DNA of 64,000 bases from Sphingobacterium paludis (GTDB taxonomy: Bacteria > Bacteroidota > Bacteroidia > Sphingobacteriales > Sphingobacteriaceae): assembly GCF_004364125.1 (NCBI RefSeq), contig NZ_SNZV01000005.1, positions 124,001 through 188,000 on the forward strand, read 5' to 3'. Below, piece after piece: positions 34,146 through 43,888 of the stretch (within the stretch, counting starts at the first letter, position 1; every line of letters begins with the position of its first letter). The notes under the pieces were generated by a model. That model ran no database searches, was not told the DNA's origin, and worked only from the letters and a program-made list of their open reading frames with translations. The translations under genes were made by a program, and so were the position numbers.

Positions 34146-35324
34146 TTACTGTATTTTCCGAAGTCGGGCAGCAAACATGCTGTCCGATTTGCGATGGTAG
34201 CCCTTTATAAGATTCATTGCTTCTACTTTCAGGCCGCATGTATCTTCCAGATAGGCCACGATATCCTCGTTTTCTTCTCGAAAAACAGAGCATGTAATAT
34301 AGATCAACTGGCCGTCTTTCTGCAAGTATTTCGACGCGCGTGCCGCTATTTTCTGTTGAAGGCTGGCAAAATCGGCTATGTTGGATTCCGAAAATTGACT
34401 CATCATTTCCGGTGTTCGACCCCAAGTGCCCGACCCCGAGCAGGGCGCATCAAGGATAATGCCGTCAAAGCGTTCTCCATGCAGTAAATGCTCCACATCT
34501 ACTGTCAAGTCTAAGACTTTCTTCCTGTACGCTGTCCGGATGTTTGCTTTCAAAAAGCGTTCGTCTAGATTTCTTAAAACGCTAAGGCGGATGTCGGACA
34601 CCAACAATTGGATACTAGGTTCTTTATGAAGCAGCAGTAAGGATTTACCGCCGGATGCAGCACAAGCATCCCACCAAGATTGATTTTTAGCGATATGGGC
34701 GATATCCAAGCTCTCCTGCGACGATAAATCCTGCACTTCAAATAACCCCTCTATCTTTTTTATTTGCTGCAGTTGCGCGCCGTTCGGCAGTCGGTAGCTA
34801 TAAGGACCAACCTTTTCGAAGGGTATTGCGTTTTTCGTGAGTTCCTCCTCTACTGCCAAAACTGCATGCTTTTGCACACGCAAAAATAAATCGGGCTGAA
34901 TGAGTTGACTTCTGCAAAATTGCTTTGGATCTATGGATAAGGAAAGATGGCTATAGAAAGGAAAGATGGCATCGTCGCAGGGAATCCCCTGTTGCTCCAA
35001 GAAATTTATTTTGTCCGCCAATTCCCCCTGTTGATAAGCAGACCATTGCGGCCTATGCACGTCAACAAGATCACTTGCCGTTTCGCACAGAAACTCTGCG
35101 ATGACTAGCCGAGCCTCCGGAGCTTGATCTGCTGCTATATGACCCACTCTAAAATAATTGTAGCAAAGACGGGATGTCATTCTGCGATCAGAAGACCCCA
35201 TCTGTCTATTACTTTTGTAAAAGCGGGTTAAAAACCTACTTAAGGGCTCGTCTAATTTATACTCGCCTAAAGCACGTTCGAAATTACGCAGCTGTTGCGC
35301 TACTTTTTTCTGCTTTACTTCCAA
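34146..35324 (-). CDS. RsmB/NOP-family RNA (cytosine-5) methyltransferase
   Basis: A 392-aa SAM-dependent enzyme. The two catalytic cysteines are in DAPCSGSGTWGR and ITCSVFREENED. SAM-binding WDACAASGGKSLLLL lies before them. The target is probably rRNA or tRNA. It starts 2 nt after the stop of the PBP1-type lipoprotein gene and belongs to the guaA operon. Confidence 0.9.
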   Translation of the reverse strand: MEVKQKKVAQQLRNFERALGEYKLDEPLSRFLTRFYKSNRQMGSSDRRMTSRLCYNYFRVGHIAADQAPEARLVIAEFLCETASDLVDVHRPQWSAYQQGELADKINFLEQQGIPCDDAIFPFYSHLSLSIDPKQFCRSQLIQPDLFLRVQKHAVLAVEEELTKNAIPFEKVGPYSYRLPNGAQLQQIKKIEGLFEVQDLSSQESLDIAHIAKNQSWWDACAASGGKSLLLLHKEPSIQLLVSDIRLSVLRNLDERFLKANIRTAYRKKVLDLTVDVEHLLHGERFDGIILDAPCSGSGTWGRTPEMMSQFSESNIADFASLQQKIAARASKYLQKDGQLIYITCSVFREENEDIVAYLEDTCGLKVEAMNLIKGYHRKSDSMFAARLRKIQ

Positions 35325-35326
35325 TA

Positions 35327-36610
35327 TTAGTTTAATTGAAAGGATGATCCACGGTAAGACTTAAAGCTTACGGCGTTATTGATAAAACCAGAGCTTTCAC
35401 TATGCTCAAACTGGTAGGTACTGTACAAACCATCAAATGAATCTTTCGTTACGTATTCACGATATTTAGATCCATACTTTGCCAAAAGCCCGCCAAAGTA
35501 TTTTGCTGCATCGTAACCTTTATAGGAATAATCGGAAGGATTGACGCCGTAGAGCGAGTAATACAAATCCTTAAACGTTTTAACGCCCGATGTCCAACCT
35601 TTGAGATGACTCTCCGATGAAATCGTGGGATTGTAATTTGAAAAATTGGCGTACATGCTGAAATCTATGCGATCCCAAAGCGGATGGCCATACAGGTTAA
35701 GGCTGTAAAAACTTTCGCTGGATTTAGCATCCAAGTTATTGAGCAATGTGCGGAGTTGGAACTTATCCGTAGTACCTGTAACGATGAAATTTGTTCCCGC
35801 CGTAATTAATGCTTCATTCAATTGTGCAATTGATGAGACTGATTGAACTTGTGCAGAGGGCTTTAACCGCCGAATTTCCGATACAAATCCAGCCAAAAAC
35901 TGCCGACCATCATTATCTGCCGTGTTGTAAATGATGATGACGTCGCCCCCATTATATTCCCGAGACAATCTTTTGGCAGTAGCCTTCATATGCATATCAA
36001 TAGAAGGGGTTAGTGATACCAAATTAGGTAGGTTGAAATCACTTGCTTTGGAAGCTGCCAATGGATTGATTTGTAAGGCGTTATTATTTGGCACATTGCT
36101 GCCAAACACCTTAATTTCCTTTGGATACACCGGTCCAACAATCAATGTAGCATCCGCTATTTCCTGGGATTGCGCGATATTCATACTCTGGCCTTCGCTA
36201 TCGCGCGAGTCAATCACATTTAAAGCAAATGATTTCCCATTTTTAGCCAACTCATCTAAGCCCAGTTGGAAGCCTTGGTAAAAATCCAAGGCTATAGAAG
36301 AACGACTGATGTCTGCTTTTGACACGGCATTTGGATTCAAGCGGTCGAGTTGAAAAGGGAGCACCAGTGCTATGCTGTTATCGAGCACACGTTTTGTTTT
36401 TCCCGCAGATACCTCGCCAGCTTCACCTGTTTTAGATGATCCTGGTTTATCAGCCGTGGTCGTGCCACTCCCTACGTTTCCGCCACGATGATCGGGAGAT
36501 TTTAATACTCCGACCTTAGGCGAACAAGCGCTTAAGCTAAGCGCTAGTCCTAAAGCCAGTAATAATTTATTCCCACTCAATCGTTGCTGGTGGTTTTGAA
36601 CTGATATCAT
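35327..36610 (-). CDS. PBP1-type periplasmic-binding lipoprotein (LivK/LppC-like)
   Basis: A 427-aa protein with a lipoprotein signal (ALSLSAC). The mature part starts with a Gly/Ser/Thr-rich linker and then [45 protein letters not shown], and [15 protein letters not shown], the fold of type 1 periplasmic binding proteins. No transport permeases are near, so it may be a sensor or envelope protein rather than a transporter component (LppC-like proteins activate peptidoglycan synthesis, inference). The start at 36610 lies 44 nt inside the guaA reading frame. An upstream Met at 36667 is also possible. Confidence 0.78.
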   Translation of the reverse strand: MISVQNHQQRLSGNKLLLALGLALSLSACSPKVGVLKSPDHRGGNVGSGTTTADKPGSSKTGEAGEVSAGKTKRVLDNSIALVLPFQLDRLNPNAVSKADISRSSIALDFYQGFQLGLDELAKNGKSFALNVIDSRDSEGQSMNIAQSQEIADATLIVGPVYPKEIKVFGSNVPNNNALQINPLAASKASDFNLPNLVSLTPSIDMHMKATAKRLSREYNGGDVIIIYNTADNDGRQFLAGFVSEIRRLKPSAQVQSVSSIAQLNEALITAGTNFIVTGTTDKFQLRTLLNNLDAKSSESFYSLNLYGHPLWDRIDFSMYANFSNYNPTISSESHLKGWTSGVKTFKDLYYSLYGVNPSDYSYKGYDAAKYFGGLLAKYGSKYREYVTKDSFDGLYSTYQFEHSESSGFINNAVSFKSYRGSSFQLN

Positions 36611-38117
36611 AGACAACTCGGTTGATTCCTTTAACATGATTGATGATTTCGTTAGAAATTTTAGCAAGCAAATCGTAAGGGAGATGAATCCAGTCAGCGG
36701 TCATACCGTCTAGTGAACCTACTGCACGCAAGGCCACAACATGCTCGTACGTACGTTCGTCGCCCATCACACCCACGGACTGCACGGGCAGAAAGATCGT
36801 GCCCGCTTGCCAAACTTTATCATACCATCCCGTCTCTTTTAAATTACGGATATAGATATCGTCAGCTTCTTGCAAAATCCGTACCTTTTCTTCCGTGATA
36901 TCACCTAAAACGCGTATTGCCAATCCGGGACCCGGAAAAGGATGTCTACCCAAGATATTCGGGTCTACCTCTAAGGTTTTTCCGACACGGCGCACCTCAT
37001 CTTTAAATAGGGTTTTTAATGGCTCTACTACTTTCAATTTCATAAAATCGGGAAGTCCACCGACGTTATGGTGTGATTTTATGGTAGCTGATGGCCCTTT
37101 AACCGAAATGGACTCAATGATGTCGGGGTAGATTGTTCCCTGCCCTAACCATTTTGCCTCAATACCGTCAGGCAGCTCATTTTGTATATCTTTTGCAGCT
37201 TGATCGAATACATCAATAAATGATGCACCGATAATTTTACGTTTCTGTTCAGGTTCAGATACACCTGCTAAACGTCCGTAAAAAAGATCTTTAGCATTGA
37301 TACCTTTTATATTAAGACCCATATTTTTGTAAGAGTCCAACACCTGCTCATATTCATTTTTACGCAGCAGACCATGATCCACAAAAATACAGTGCAAATT
37401 TTTACCAATAGCTTCATGCAATAACACCGCTGCAACGGTAGAATCTACGCCACCTGATAGCGCCATAATAACGTGATCATTGCCCAATTGTTCTTTCAGC
37501 TCGGCAATGGTTGTCTCAGCAAATGCTGTCGATGTCCAGTCTTGCGCACATCCACAGATGCCGACAACGAAATTTTTCAATAGCACCTGTCCATCCGTAC
37601 TGTGCGTAACCTCCGGGTGGAACTGTATGCCATAGGTGCGCGTGCCAGCAACATGGTATGCCGCCACACGAACTTTATCCGTGCTGGCTATGATATGGAA
37701 GTTTGTTGGCACTTCTTTTATCGTATCGCCGTGTGACATCCAAACTTGGGATTGCACGGGTACGCCCACTAACAATTCGTTGCTCGTATCCACAAATTGC
37801 AGATTCGCACGTCCGTATTCTCTGATCTCCGACGGTAATACTTCGCCACCAGACTTTTGCGCCAAATATTGCGCGCCGTAGCAAACTCCCAATATCGGAA
37901 AACGATCCTGAAGCTCGCTGTAATTAATTTGCGGCGCTCCTTCTTGCCTAACGGAAAAAGGACTACCGGAAAAGATTATGCCTTTGACCGTATCGTCAAA
38001 GTCTGGCAAATTATTGAACGGATGTATTTCACAATAAACATTAAGCTCACGTACACGACGCGCTATCAACTGCGTATACTGTGAACCAAAATCGAGAATG
38101 ATAATTTTTTCGGACAT
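36567..38117 (-). CDS. guaA: GMP synthase (glutamine-hydrolysing)
   Basis: A 516-aa enzyme making GMP from XMP. The N-terminal glutaminase has [14 protein letters not shown], the nucleophile in [11 protein letters not shown], and [10 protein letters not shown]. The ATP pyrophosphatase domain has [15 protein letters not shown], and the C-terminal dimer domain includes [15 protein letters not shown] and ends with PPATIEWE. The length is normal. It heads an operon with a PBP1-type lipoprotein and an RNA methyltransferase. Confidence 0.96.
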   Translation of the reverse strand: MSEKIIILDFGSQYTQLIARRVRELNVYCEIHPFNNLPDFDDTVKGIIFSGSPFSVRQEGAPQINYSELQDRFPILGVCYGAQYLAQKSGGEVLPSEIREYGRANLQFVDTSNELLVGVPVQSQVWMSHGDTIKEVPTNFHIIASTDKVRVAAYHVAGTRTYGIQFHPEVTHSTDGQVLLKNFVVGICGCAQDWTSTAFAETTIAELKEQLGNDHVIMALSGGVDSTVAAVLLHEAIGKNLHCIFVDHGLLRKNEYEQVLDSYKNMGLNIKGINAKDLFYGRLAGVSEPEQKRKIIGASFIDVFDQAAKDIQNELPDGIEAKWLGQGTIYPDIIESISVKGPSATIKSHHNVGGLPDFMKLKVVEPLKTLFKDEVRRVGKTLEVDPNILGRHPFPGPGLAIRVLGDITEEKVRILQEADDIYIRNLKETGWYDKVWQAGTIFLPVQSVGVMGDERTYEHVVALRAVGSLDGMTADWIHLPYDLLAKISNEIINHVKGINRVVYDISSKPPATIEWE

Positions 38118-38121
38118 GCGG

Positions 38122-38129
38122 CAAAGTTA
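38122..38129 (-). promoter_or_regulatory. Predicted -7 element for guaA, implying a leaderless mRNA
   Basis: On the minus strand TAACTTTG matches TAnnTTTG. Only four bases (CCGC) separate it from the ATG, so transcription should begin at or next to the start codon. Confidence 0.6.
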
Positions 38130-38275
38130 CATATTCGTCGCGTAATTTTTAGGTTTTTTTACAACAGGTTTCTGTAGATTCGGCGATCCAGATCGGCGAA
38201 GAATTTTGCTCGGTTTAATAGGACGCTTCTATAAAAACAGCTATATTCGAGATGTATCGATCCTACATTATATTC

Positions 38276-40750
38276 ATGAAATTAGTCGTCACTCTATTAT
38301 CCATCGTATTTCCTATATGGCTCGCCGCGCAAGTGGAGGGTACGGTATCCAATAAAAATGGCGAGAAACTCGCTTCGGCAACGGTGTTGCTAAAAAACAG
38401 TTACATCGGTACCTCGACAAACGCTAGTGGGGAGTTTTTTATGGAACGATTGCCGAAGGGCCGGCAGACCTTAATTTTTAAGAGCTTGGGCTACCAAACC
38501 TTTTACAAGGAAATTGAAATAGGACGGGAAACGTTACAGGTAGACGTCGTGTTAGACGAAGAAATTAATGCGTTGGAGGAAGTTGTGGTCACCAACCGTG
38601 ATAATCCAGCCCTCCGAATCATTAAACAAGCCATACGTCATCGAGAAGAGAATGGAAATAAAATAGACAGTTACCGCGCCGATTTCTATTCCAAAGGTCT
38701 GATGCGTGTTCAAAACTTGCCAAAGCGGATGGCGCGTGCCGGCGCAGACAACTTTCCGGGCCTCGATTCCAGCGGCTCCGGCATTATTTACCTGTCGGAA
38801 ACCGTATCAAAAATAAGTTTCAAAAAACCGAATAAGTTATACGAAGAAGTTATTGCGTCGAAGGTTAGTGGAGATGACAAAGGTTTTAGTTTTAATACGG
38901 CAATCGGCGCGAATATCGATTTTTACAGCAATATGGTTGGGTTATGGAATGGTATCATTTCGCCCATTGCCTACAATGCCTTATCGTATTACAATTATAC
39001 ATTGATCAATAGCACTAAAGAGGACGGTCAGCAGATTTTCAAAATCAAAGTCCAACCTAAGCGAGACAAAGAACCTACGGTGGATGGGTTTATCTATATT
39101 GTTGAGAACAGCTGGGAAATATACGCGGCCGATTTCTCACTGCCTGGTTATCGCCTGCAGCAGCCTGTTCTGGACACGCTGCACATTACGCAGCATTATG
39201 CTTGGAATGATCAAGACCAGCGCCGAACAAAATCCTTCCAAAGACTGGATTTTAAACTCAGCTTCTTTGGTGTCAAGGCTGCCGGCAATTATATGCAGAA
39301 CTTTTCGAACTACGAATTCGTGAAAGCATTTCCGAAGGGTACATTTGGCAATACATTAACGAAGATCAATAAGGGATCGAACTTATTGGACTCAGCCTAT
39401 TGGAGTTTTGCACGTCCCATAGAGCTAACAGCCGAGGAACGTCAGGACTATGCATTTAAAGACAGTATGCAAACTGTGCGTAACAGTAGCGCCTATTTAG
39501 ATTCTGTGGACCGCTCTAAAAATAAATTTAGTCCGCTGGATCCCCTCCTCGGCTATGCATATCAGAACTCACAAAAGCAATTTAAATTGGAATACCTCGG
39601 CTTAAATAATTTTGCTAAAGCGAGTTTTAATGCGGTGCAAGGGTTTACGTTTACGGCCGCTTTAAACGCAAGTTTCGGTTCGGCAGAAACAGGTTCGTAT
39701 ACCAAGCTGAATAATGACTTTCAATATGGTTTTTCGGAAAAGAAGCTTCGCTTCAATGCGGATTATATACATCGTTTCAACACGCAAAACTATGCTACGC
39801 TGGCCTTGAATTTTGGAAATAGGGCTACGCCTTTTAACGACGAATTAGGGCCGCTGCCTTTAATCAACAATATCACTTCGCTGTTTTTTAAAGACAGTTA
39901 CCTGCAATTCTATCAAAGAGAGCAAGTCAAATTGCGATACACGCAGAATCTGGGGGTGCCCTTTCAACTTATGGTCTCCGGCGCTTGGGCAAATCGCAGT
40001 CCGCTCTTTAACAGCAGTAATTATTCATTCTTGCGGCAAGAGCGAGATTATGTATCCAACAACCCATTGGCGCCAACAGATTATGCAACGCCAGCCTTTT
40101 TAGCCAATCGGGTCTTGGAAGCAGAAGTCGGGCTGCGGTGGGCGATGGGACAAAAAGCTGTTGACCGACCTGATGCAACATTGCTTTTGCGTGATATGCG
40201 TTATCCACTCCTTACCATACAATACAAACAAGGGTTTAACCTAACGCATAGCGAGATGAGCTACCAACTTTTGCAAGGCGCTATTGCACAGAACCGACAA
40301 TTGGGCCCATTCGGTATGTTAAGTGCTCGGTTAAAAGCGGGCAAATTTTTGCATGCTGAAAACATACCGTTTACCGATTACAAACATTTTTCGGGAAACC
40401 AAACCCATATCGGTACGACCTCTTCTTATGATAATACGTTTTTGCTATTACCCTATTACAGCCATAGTACAAACAAAGGGTTTGTAGAATTCCATGCAGA
40501 ACAGGATTTTAAGGGTTATCTTTTTAACAAAATACCGGGCATACAGGAACTACAGTGGGGCCTTATAGCTGGCTACCATTTTCTCCATACGCCAGCGAGA
40601 AAGCCCTATCACGAACTAAGCATTGGAATCGATAACCTGGGTTGGGGAAAATATCGCTTGTTGCGCGTGGATTACGTGCATGCGATGCAAGGTGCGTCTT
40701 CTATTCCAGGGGTTATCGTGGGTTTGAAATTTTTGAACATCTTAAATTAG
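38276..40750 (+). CDS. DUF5686 protein with carboxypeptidase-like regulatory domain
   Basis: An 824-aa envelope protein. A signal peptide (MKLVVTLLSIVFPIWLAAQ) is followed by a CarboxypepD_reg-like domain (VEGTVSNKNGEKLASATVLLKNSYIGTSTN, split about residues 20-100). A long DUF5686 region follows, with beta-strand-like outer membrane segments towards the end (final residues LKFLNILN). Related proteins are common in Bacteroidota with poorly defined function, some linked to surface structure assembly. A start at 38252 is also possible; TATATTCG ends 2 bases before it. Confidence 0.83.
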   Translation: MKLVVTLLSIVFPIWLAAQVEGTVSNKNGEKLASATVLLKNSYIGTSTNASGEFFMERLPKGRQTLIFKSLGYQTFYKEIEIGRETLQVDVVLDEEINALEEVVVTNRDNPALRIIKQAIRHREENGNKIDSYRADFYSKGLMRVQNLPKRMARAGADNFPGLDSSGSGIIYLSETVSKISFKKPNKLYEEVIASKVSGDDKGFSFNTAIGANIDFYSNMVGLWNGIISPIAYNALSYYNYTLINSTKEDGQQIFKIKVQPKRDKEPTVDGFIYIVENSWEIYAADFSLPGYRLQQPVLDTLHITQHYAWNDQDQRRTKSFQRLDFKLSFFGVKAAGNYMQNFSNYEFVKAFPKGTFGNTLTKINKGSNLLDSAYWSFARPIELTAEERQDYAFKDSMQTVRNSSAYLDSVDRSKNKFSPLDPLLGYAYQNSQKQFKLEYLGLNNFAKASFNAVQGFTFTAALNASFGSAETGSYTKLNNDFQYGFSEKKLRFNADYIHRFNTQNYATLALNFGNRATPFNDELGPLPLINNITSLFFKDSYLQFYQREQVKLRYTQNLGVPFQLMVSGAWANRSPLFNSSNYSFLRQERDYVSNNPLAPTDYATPAFLANRVLEAEVGLRWAMGQKAVDRPDATLLLRDMRYPLLTIQYKQGFNLTHSEMSYQLLQGAIAQNRQLGPFGMLSARLKAGKFLHAENIPFTDYKHFSGNQTHIGTTSSYDNTFLLLPYYSHSTNKGFVEFHAEQDFKGYLFNKIPGIQELQWGLIAGYHFLHTPARKPYHELSIGIDNLGWGKYRLLRVDYVHAMQGASSIPGVIVGLKFLNILN

Positions 40751-40801
40751 CAGGGAGGCAGCAAGGTATAACACCTTAACCCTATCGGCTATATAAGTCT
40801 A

Positions 40802-41494
40802 TTATTTCGTCATAAAGGTTATTTTACCGCCGGCTAATCGCTTTTGCTTCCTTTCTGTAGGATTGCCGTAAACATTTATATATCCGCCGGCGCGGGTTTG
40901 TACGTCTGCACTTACCGAGGCTCTTACGTCGCAGACTCCCCCACCATTTGTCCGCGCAAAAGCTTTTTTGGAATTTAGTTTTTCCGCATAGTAGTTACCA
41001 CCAAATGTTAGGATAATATTTTGCGACTCCGTATCACCCCGTAAGGTCACGGAGGAGCCTGTTGTGCTATTTACTTCTACGCGTTTTACATTGACCGCTA
41101 GATCGAGCTTACCCCCTTCATTGGCCCAGACCAATATCGAGTCTTGCTCGATGCTGCCTTCTTCTGTTTGTACAACGGCACCTTTTTGTACTGTGAAGCT
41201 GTAAATGCTGGGCGAATGCACCCTGACGAAGGTGTTTGCTCCTTTCAAAGGATAGCCCGACGCCATTTTAATGCGGAGTTTTCCATCTTGTTGTGTAACT
41301 TCTACTTTGTCCTTCAAATCGCCATCTACTAAAACGGAGTTTTCATCCGACGGAACTAAAACTACATTTAATTTATCCGTGACATGGAGTTCGACCACAT
41401 GGCCTATATCCACTTTTGTTTGCGCTATTAGGTCTGCCGTGCAGCCCATCAGGACAGCTAGTACCAAGCACGTTGCTCTCATCATCTTGTTCAA
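40802..41494 (-). CDS. GIN-domain protein (DUF2807), putative surface protein
   Basis: A 230-aa secreted protein. The N-terminus has a signal peptide (LVLAVLMGCTADLIAQ). The rest has repeated beta-helix-like motifs (VDGDLKDKVEVTQQDGKLRIKM, VNSTTGSSVTLRGDTE, DVQTRAGGYINVYG), matching the DUF2807 head domain, which folds as a beta-helix. Conserved Bacteroidota proteins of this type are of unknown role. It follows the 170-aa gene after 27 bp, so they are probably co-transcribed. Confidence 0.82.
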   Translation of the reverse strand: MNKMMRATCLVLAVLMGCTADLIAQTKVDIGHVVELHVTDKLNVVLVPSDENSVLVDGDLKDKVEVTQQDGKLRIKMASGYPLKGANTFVRVHSPSIYSFTVQKGAVVQTEEGSIEQDSILVWANEGGKLDLAVNVKRVEVNSTTGSSVTLRGDTESQNIILTFGGNYYAEKLNSKKAFARTNGGGVCDVRASVSADVQTRAGGYINVYGNPTERKQKRLAGGKITFMTK

Positions 41495-41521
41495 CGGTAT
41501 TTAATTTTTATTTACTTTAAT

Positions 41522-42034
41522 CTATCGGCCCAATAGCGCTAGCTCTTTTTCCGAGTACATCTTTGCACCTTTTAGGTAAGTATATAGAAGTTCCTTTGCC
41601 TCTTTATCCTGGAGCTTGTATAAATTATTCATCAGGAAATCCTTATCTTCTTCAATATTATCCCGATATCCCATGTAGGAAGGGATGTAATATTGAATAC
41701 ATAGCCGGATATAACGAAGCTCAACATTGTTTGGGTTACTAGCGATTTGCTTTTCCAGCATTTTCTTGCCGTCTTTAAAATAGCTCATCTTCTTGATGGG
41801 ATTGCCGGTGTGCTTGGCCATAAACATATGGTAAGCCGCTTCATAACCAAGCTCTACTGGTGAATCCGCGTGTTTACCCAGCGACTCGAGGTGTTGCTTG
41901 CATTTATCACCATCTTTATGACCTATTTTGAAGTCTTTACGTATTTGGGGAAGACTTAGTGTCTGCCCTTTAATTTGTCCTGCAAAGATTAAGACCTGCA
42001 TTACTATCAAACCGTACAAAAATTTTCTTGCCAT
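41522..42034 (-). CDS. Secreted hypothetical protein, 170 aa
   Basis: A signal peptide ending IKGQ is followed by a helical protein with Lys/Asp-rich segments. SNPNNVELRYIRLCIQYYIPSYMGYR resembles TPR-like repeats. No family name comes to mind beyond conserved in Bacteroidota. It precedes the GIN-domain gene by 27 bp. Confidence 0.7.
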   Translation of the reverse strand: MARKFLYGLIVMQVLIFAGQIKGQTLSLPQIRKDFKIGHKDGDKCKQHLESLGKHADSPVELGYEAAYHMFMAKHTGNPIKKMSYFKDGKKMLEKQIASNPNNVELRYIRLCIQYYIPSYMGYRDNIEEDKDFLMNNLYKLQDKEAKELLYTYLKGAKMYSEKELALLGR

Positions 42035-42178
42035 GAGCTCTTACATTTTTTACTTCAAGAAATTTACAAAAAACAAGCCAAATATGACGAAATAATTACG
42101 GAATAATTGTAGTTAGTACCTGTGGATATAGAACAAATCCCGCGGGTAACGGGCGTTTTCACGCTTTGGCGACTCGGG

Positions 42179-42922
42179 TCAGCCTATTGGATTTGTTAAA
42201 TATTTTAAACCAAATTTTAAAGCATAACCGATAAGTATGCCTAATATAAAACTGGCGAATGTGCCCACCAATATGTATTCTGTAAATTTGGTATCCCTTG
42301 CCTTTGTTAGATCTCCAAATCTAAAAATTGATTTGGCACCTAACAGAAATCCTATGCCCGAGAGAAATCCTATTTGTACGAATAGGACGATCAGCAAGCG
42401 TTCCATAATGCCGATTAACAGCCCGGCATCGGGTAAAGAGGTTTCTGGTTTTTTGAGAAAATCTGCCTGTGACGTCCATTTACTAAAGAATACACGTAGG
42501 GCTATAGGGCTTACATAAGCGGTTAGCAAAAATGCAATGACGTAACATAGGCTGGTATCAGAGAAAATAGCTCGCGTCCATGTTTCTGGCCAGCCGTATG
42601 CTAACACCAATGCAGCAACTATGCTCCCGAGATGCAACAACTGGTCAAAGACAAAAAACGTAAATGGCTGTAGTGGCCACTGTCTTTCCACATATATCTT
42701 CACGCTATCGATGAGTAAGTGCGCAAACGTGACGAATAGTACAATATGCCAGTGTTTGAAAAGGGTTGTGCAGAATAATATGGTCAAGATCATTCCATGT
42801 ATGGCAACATGAAGCAACAAAAAACCGATTTTTTCTTTCCGCTTTTGCACCAGTTTGTTAGGTTGGAAAACGAAATCACCCAACACATGTGCCAAGAAGA
42901 GCTTTAAAAAAAGTATACTCAT
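42179..42922 (-). CDS. DUF3307 family membrane protein
   Basis: A 247-aa polytopic membrane protein, six to eight hydrophobic segments. The N-terminal HVLGDFVFQPNKLVQKRK is the DUF3307 hallmark, followed by HLLIDSVKIY. The C-terminal half contains ERLLIVLFVQIGF and a second group of helices. Function unknown. The ATG overlaps the satD stop by 4 nt, so the two are translationally coupled and form a cassette. Confidence 0.85.
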   Translation of the reverse strand: MSILFLKLFLAHVLGDFVFQPNKLVQKRKEKIGFLLLHVAIHGMILTILFCTTLFKHWHIVLFVTFAHLLIDSVKIYVERQWPLQPFTFFVFDQLLHLGSIVAALVLAYGWPETWTRAIFSDTSLCYVIAFLLTAYVSPIALRVFFSKWTSQADFLKKPETSLPDAGLLIGIMERLLIVLFVQIGFLSGIGFLLGAKSIFRFGDLTKARDTKFTEYILVGTFASFILGILIGYALKFGLKYLTNPIG

Positions 42923-43518
42923 AATTTCAGTAGTTCCGTTGTACAAAATGCAATTGCATGTTGTATTTTTGTGTATGCTCCTTTCTGCAAGGCTGTGCTT
43001 ACTAAGCTTTGGTGCTTCTTTTTCAACTTCTTAGCCAGCTCGGATTGACTTGATTCTTCATTTAACAAAGCCAATTTAACCGTTTCTGCGATATTGCTTG
43101 TCCAGCGTGTAGTGAGCTCGGTTAGCAACGGCAAAATAGTGTTGCACAAGGCATTTAGCTTTTCGTCCGCGGTACGGAGATGCAGTGTTTCTTTCTTCAG
43201 CTCCTCAAACGATTCTCCAGAATAGATCAATGCTGAACCGAAGGTTGTTTTCAAGCGACCTTCATCATCATCCTTCACACCGATGCCTATCCCCATACGT
43301 GCATCCAATCCTATTTCAATCATTGCCGCTTTAATATAAAAGGCGGCTATCAAAACCTGCTCCACAGAAACCTCCAGCTGAAAGCTGTCACCCCGAAAGA
43401 TATCAAATTTTTTTGAGAAGCAAGCAATTGCTTCTTCCAAAACCGGCAGCCAAATTTTGGGTGTTGCTGTTCTTGATTTGATAATGTCGCCTGTTATTAT
43501 TGCTATCATGTTTCTCAA
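42919..43518 (-). CDS. SatD family protein with C-terminal helix-turn-helix
   Basis: A 199-aa cytoplasmic protein. The N-terminus has the family motifs IAIITGDIIKS and FRGDSFQ. The C-terminal part (residues about 157-180, QSELAKKLKKKHQSLVSTALQKG) reads as a DNA-binding helix-turn-helix. SatD is named after a streptococcal acid tolerance operon, but the biochemical function is not known. It heads a two-gene unit with the DUF3307 membrane protein and is preceded by seven iterons that it could bind (inference). Met at 43509 is an alternative start. Confidence 0.82.
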   Translation of the reverse strand: MRNMIAIITGDIIKSRTATPKIWLPVLEEAIACFSKKFDIFRGDSFQLEVSVEQVLIAAFYIKAAMIEIGLDARMGIGIGVKDDDEGRLKTTFGSALIYSGESFEELKKETLHLRTADEKLNALCNTILPLLTELTTRWTSNIAETVKLALLNEESSQSELAKKLKKKHQSLVSTALQKGAYTKIQHAIAFCTTELLKL

Positions 43519-43591
43519 TTCTGAATTGCATCAATCACTATATGCGTTGCTAGTTGCTCATCAGCCCTATTTTTGGCATGATCAGTTTTAA

Positions 43592-43780
43592 ATATCAGCG
43601 AATTTAGCGATAATGAAGAATGCCATCGAATATACTGATAATCACGAATATCTCCGAATTCATCGATAATAAAATATCAGCGAATTCGACGATAATTAGA
43701 AATATCAGCAAATTCGACGATAATCAGAAATATCAGCGAATTCGACGATAATTTAAAATATCAGCAAATTCGCTGATAAT
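43592..43780. repeat. Seven 23-bp iterons upstream of satD (28-bp period)
   Basis: Units start at 43592, 43620, 43648, 43674, 43702, 43730 and 43758, so most spacings are 28 bp (one is 26). The consensus is ATATCAGCGAATTCGACGATAAT (split ATATCAGCGAATT + CGACGATAAT). The core is an imperfect palindrome about GAATTC: the last unit reads TATCAGCAAATTCGCTGATA, one pair off perfect. Units two and three are degenerate. The spacers are 3-5 bp and carry no unique sequence, so this is not CRISPR. The position, 74 bp before the satD start, suggests a cooperative operator or another multi-site protein-binding array. Confidence 0.9.
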
Positions 43781-43835
43781 AAAAATAGTGCAGTGGGGAA
43801 TGCTTCTATGTTAGAATAGAATTGAAGAATATAAA

Positions 43836-43867
43836 AAAAGATCATCTGCAGAGGCAGATGATCTTTT
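43836..43867 (-). terminator. Rho-independent terminator of leuS
   Basis: A 14-bp stem AAAAGATCATCTGC / GCAGATGATCTTTT with a 4-nt loop. On the minus strand it ends in a T-run, 21 bp after the leuS stop. Confidence 0.92.
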
Positions 43868-43888
43868 CAACAACACAACGGCAGTTTA

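Noticed and set aside
43592..43780. Regularly spaced repeats as a CRISPR array
   Set aside because: Units are separated by only 3-5 bp that vary little and have no room for spacers, and no cas gene is present. They are iterons.
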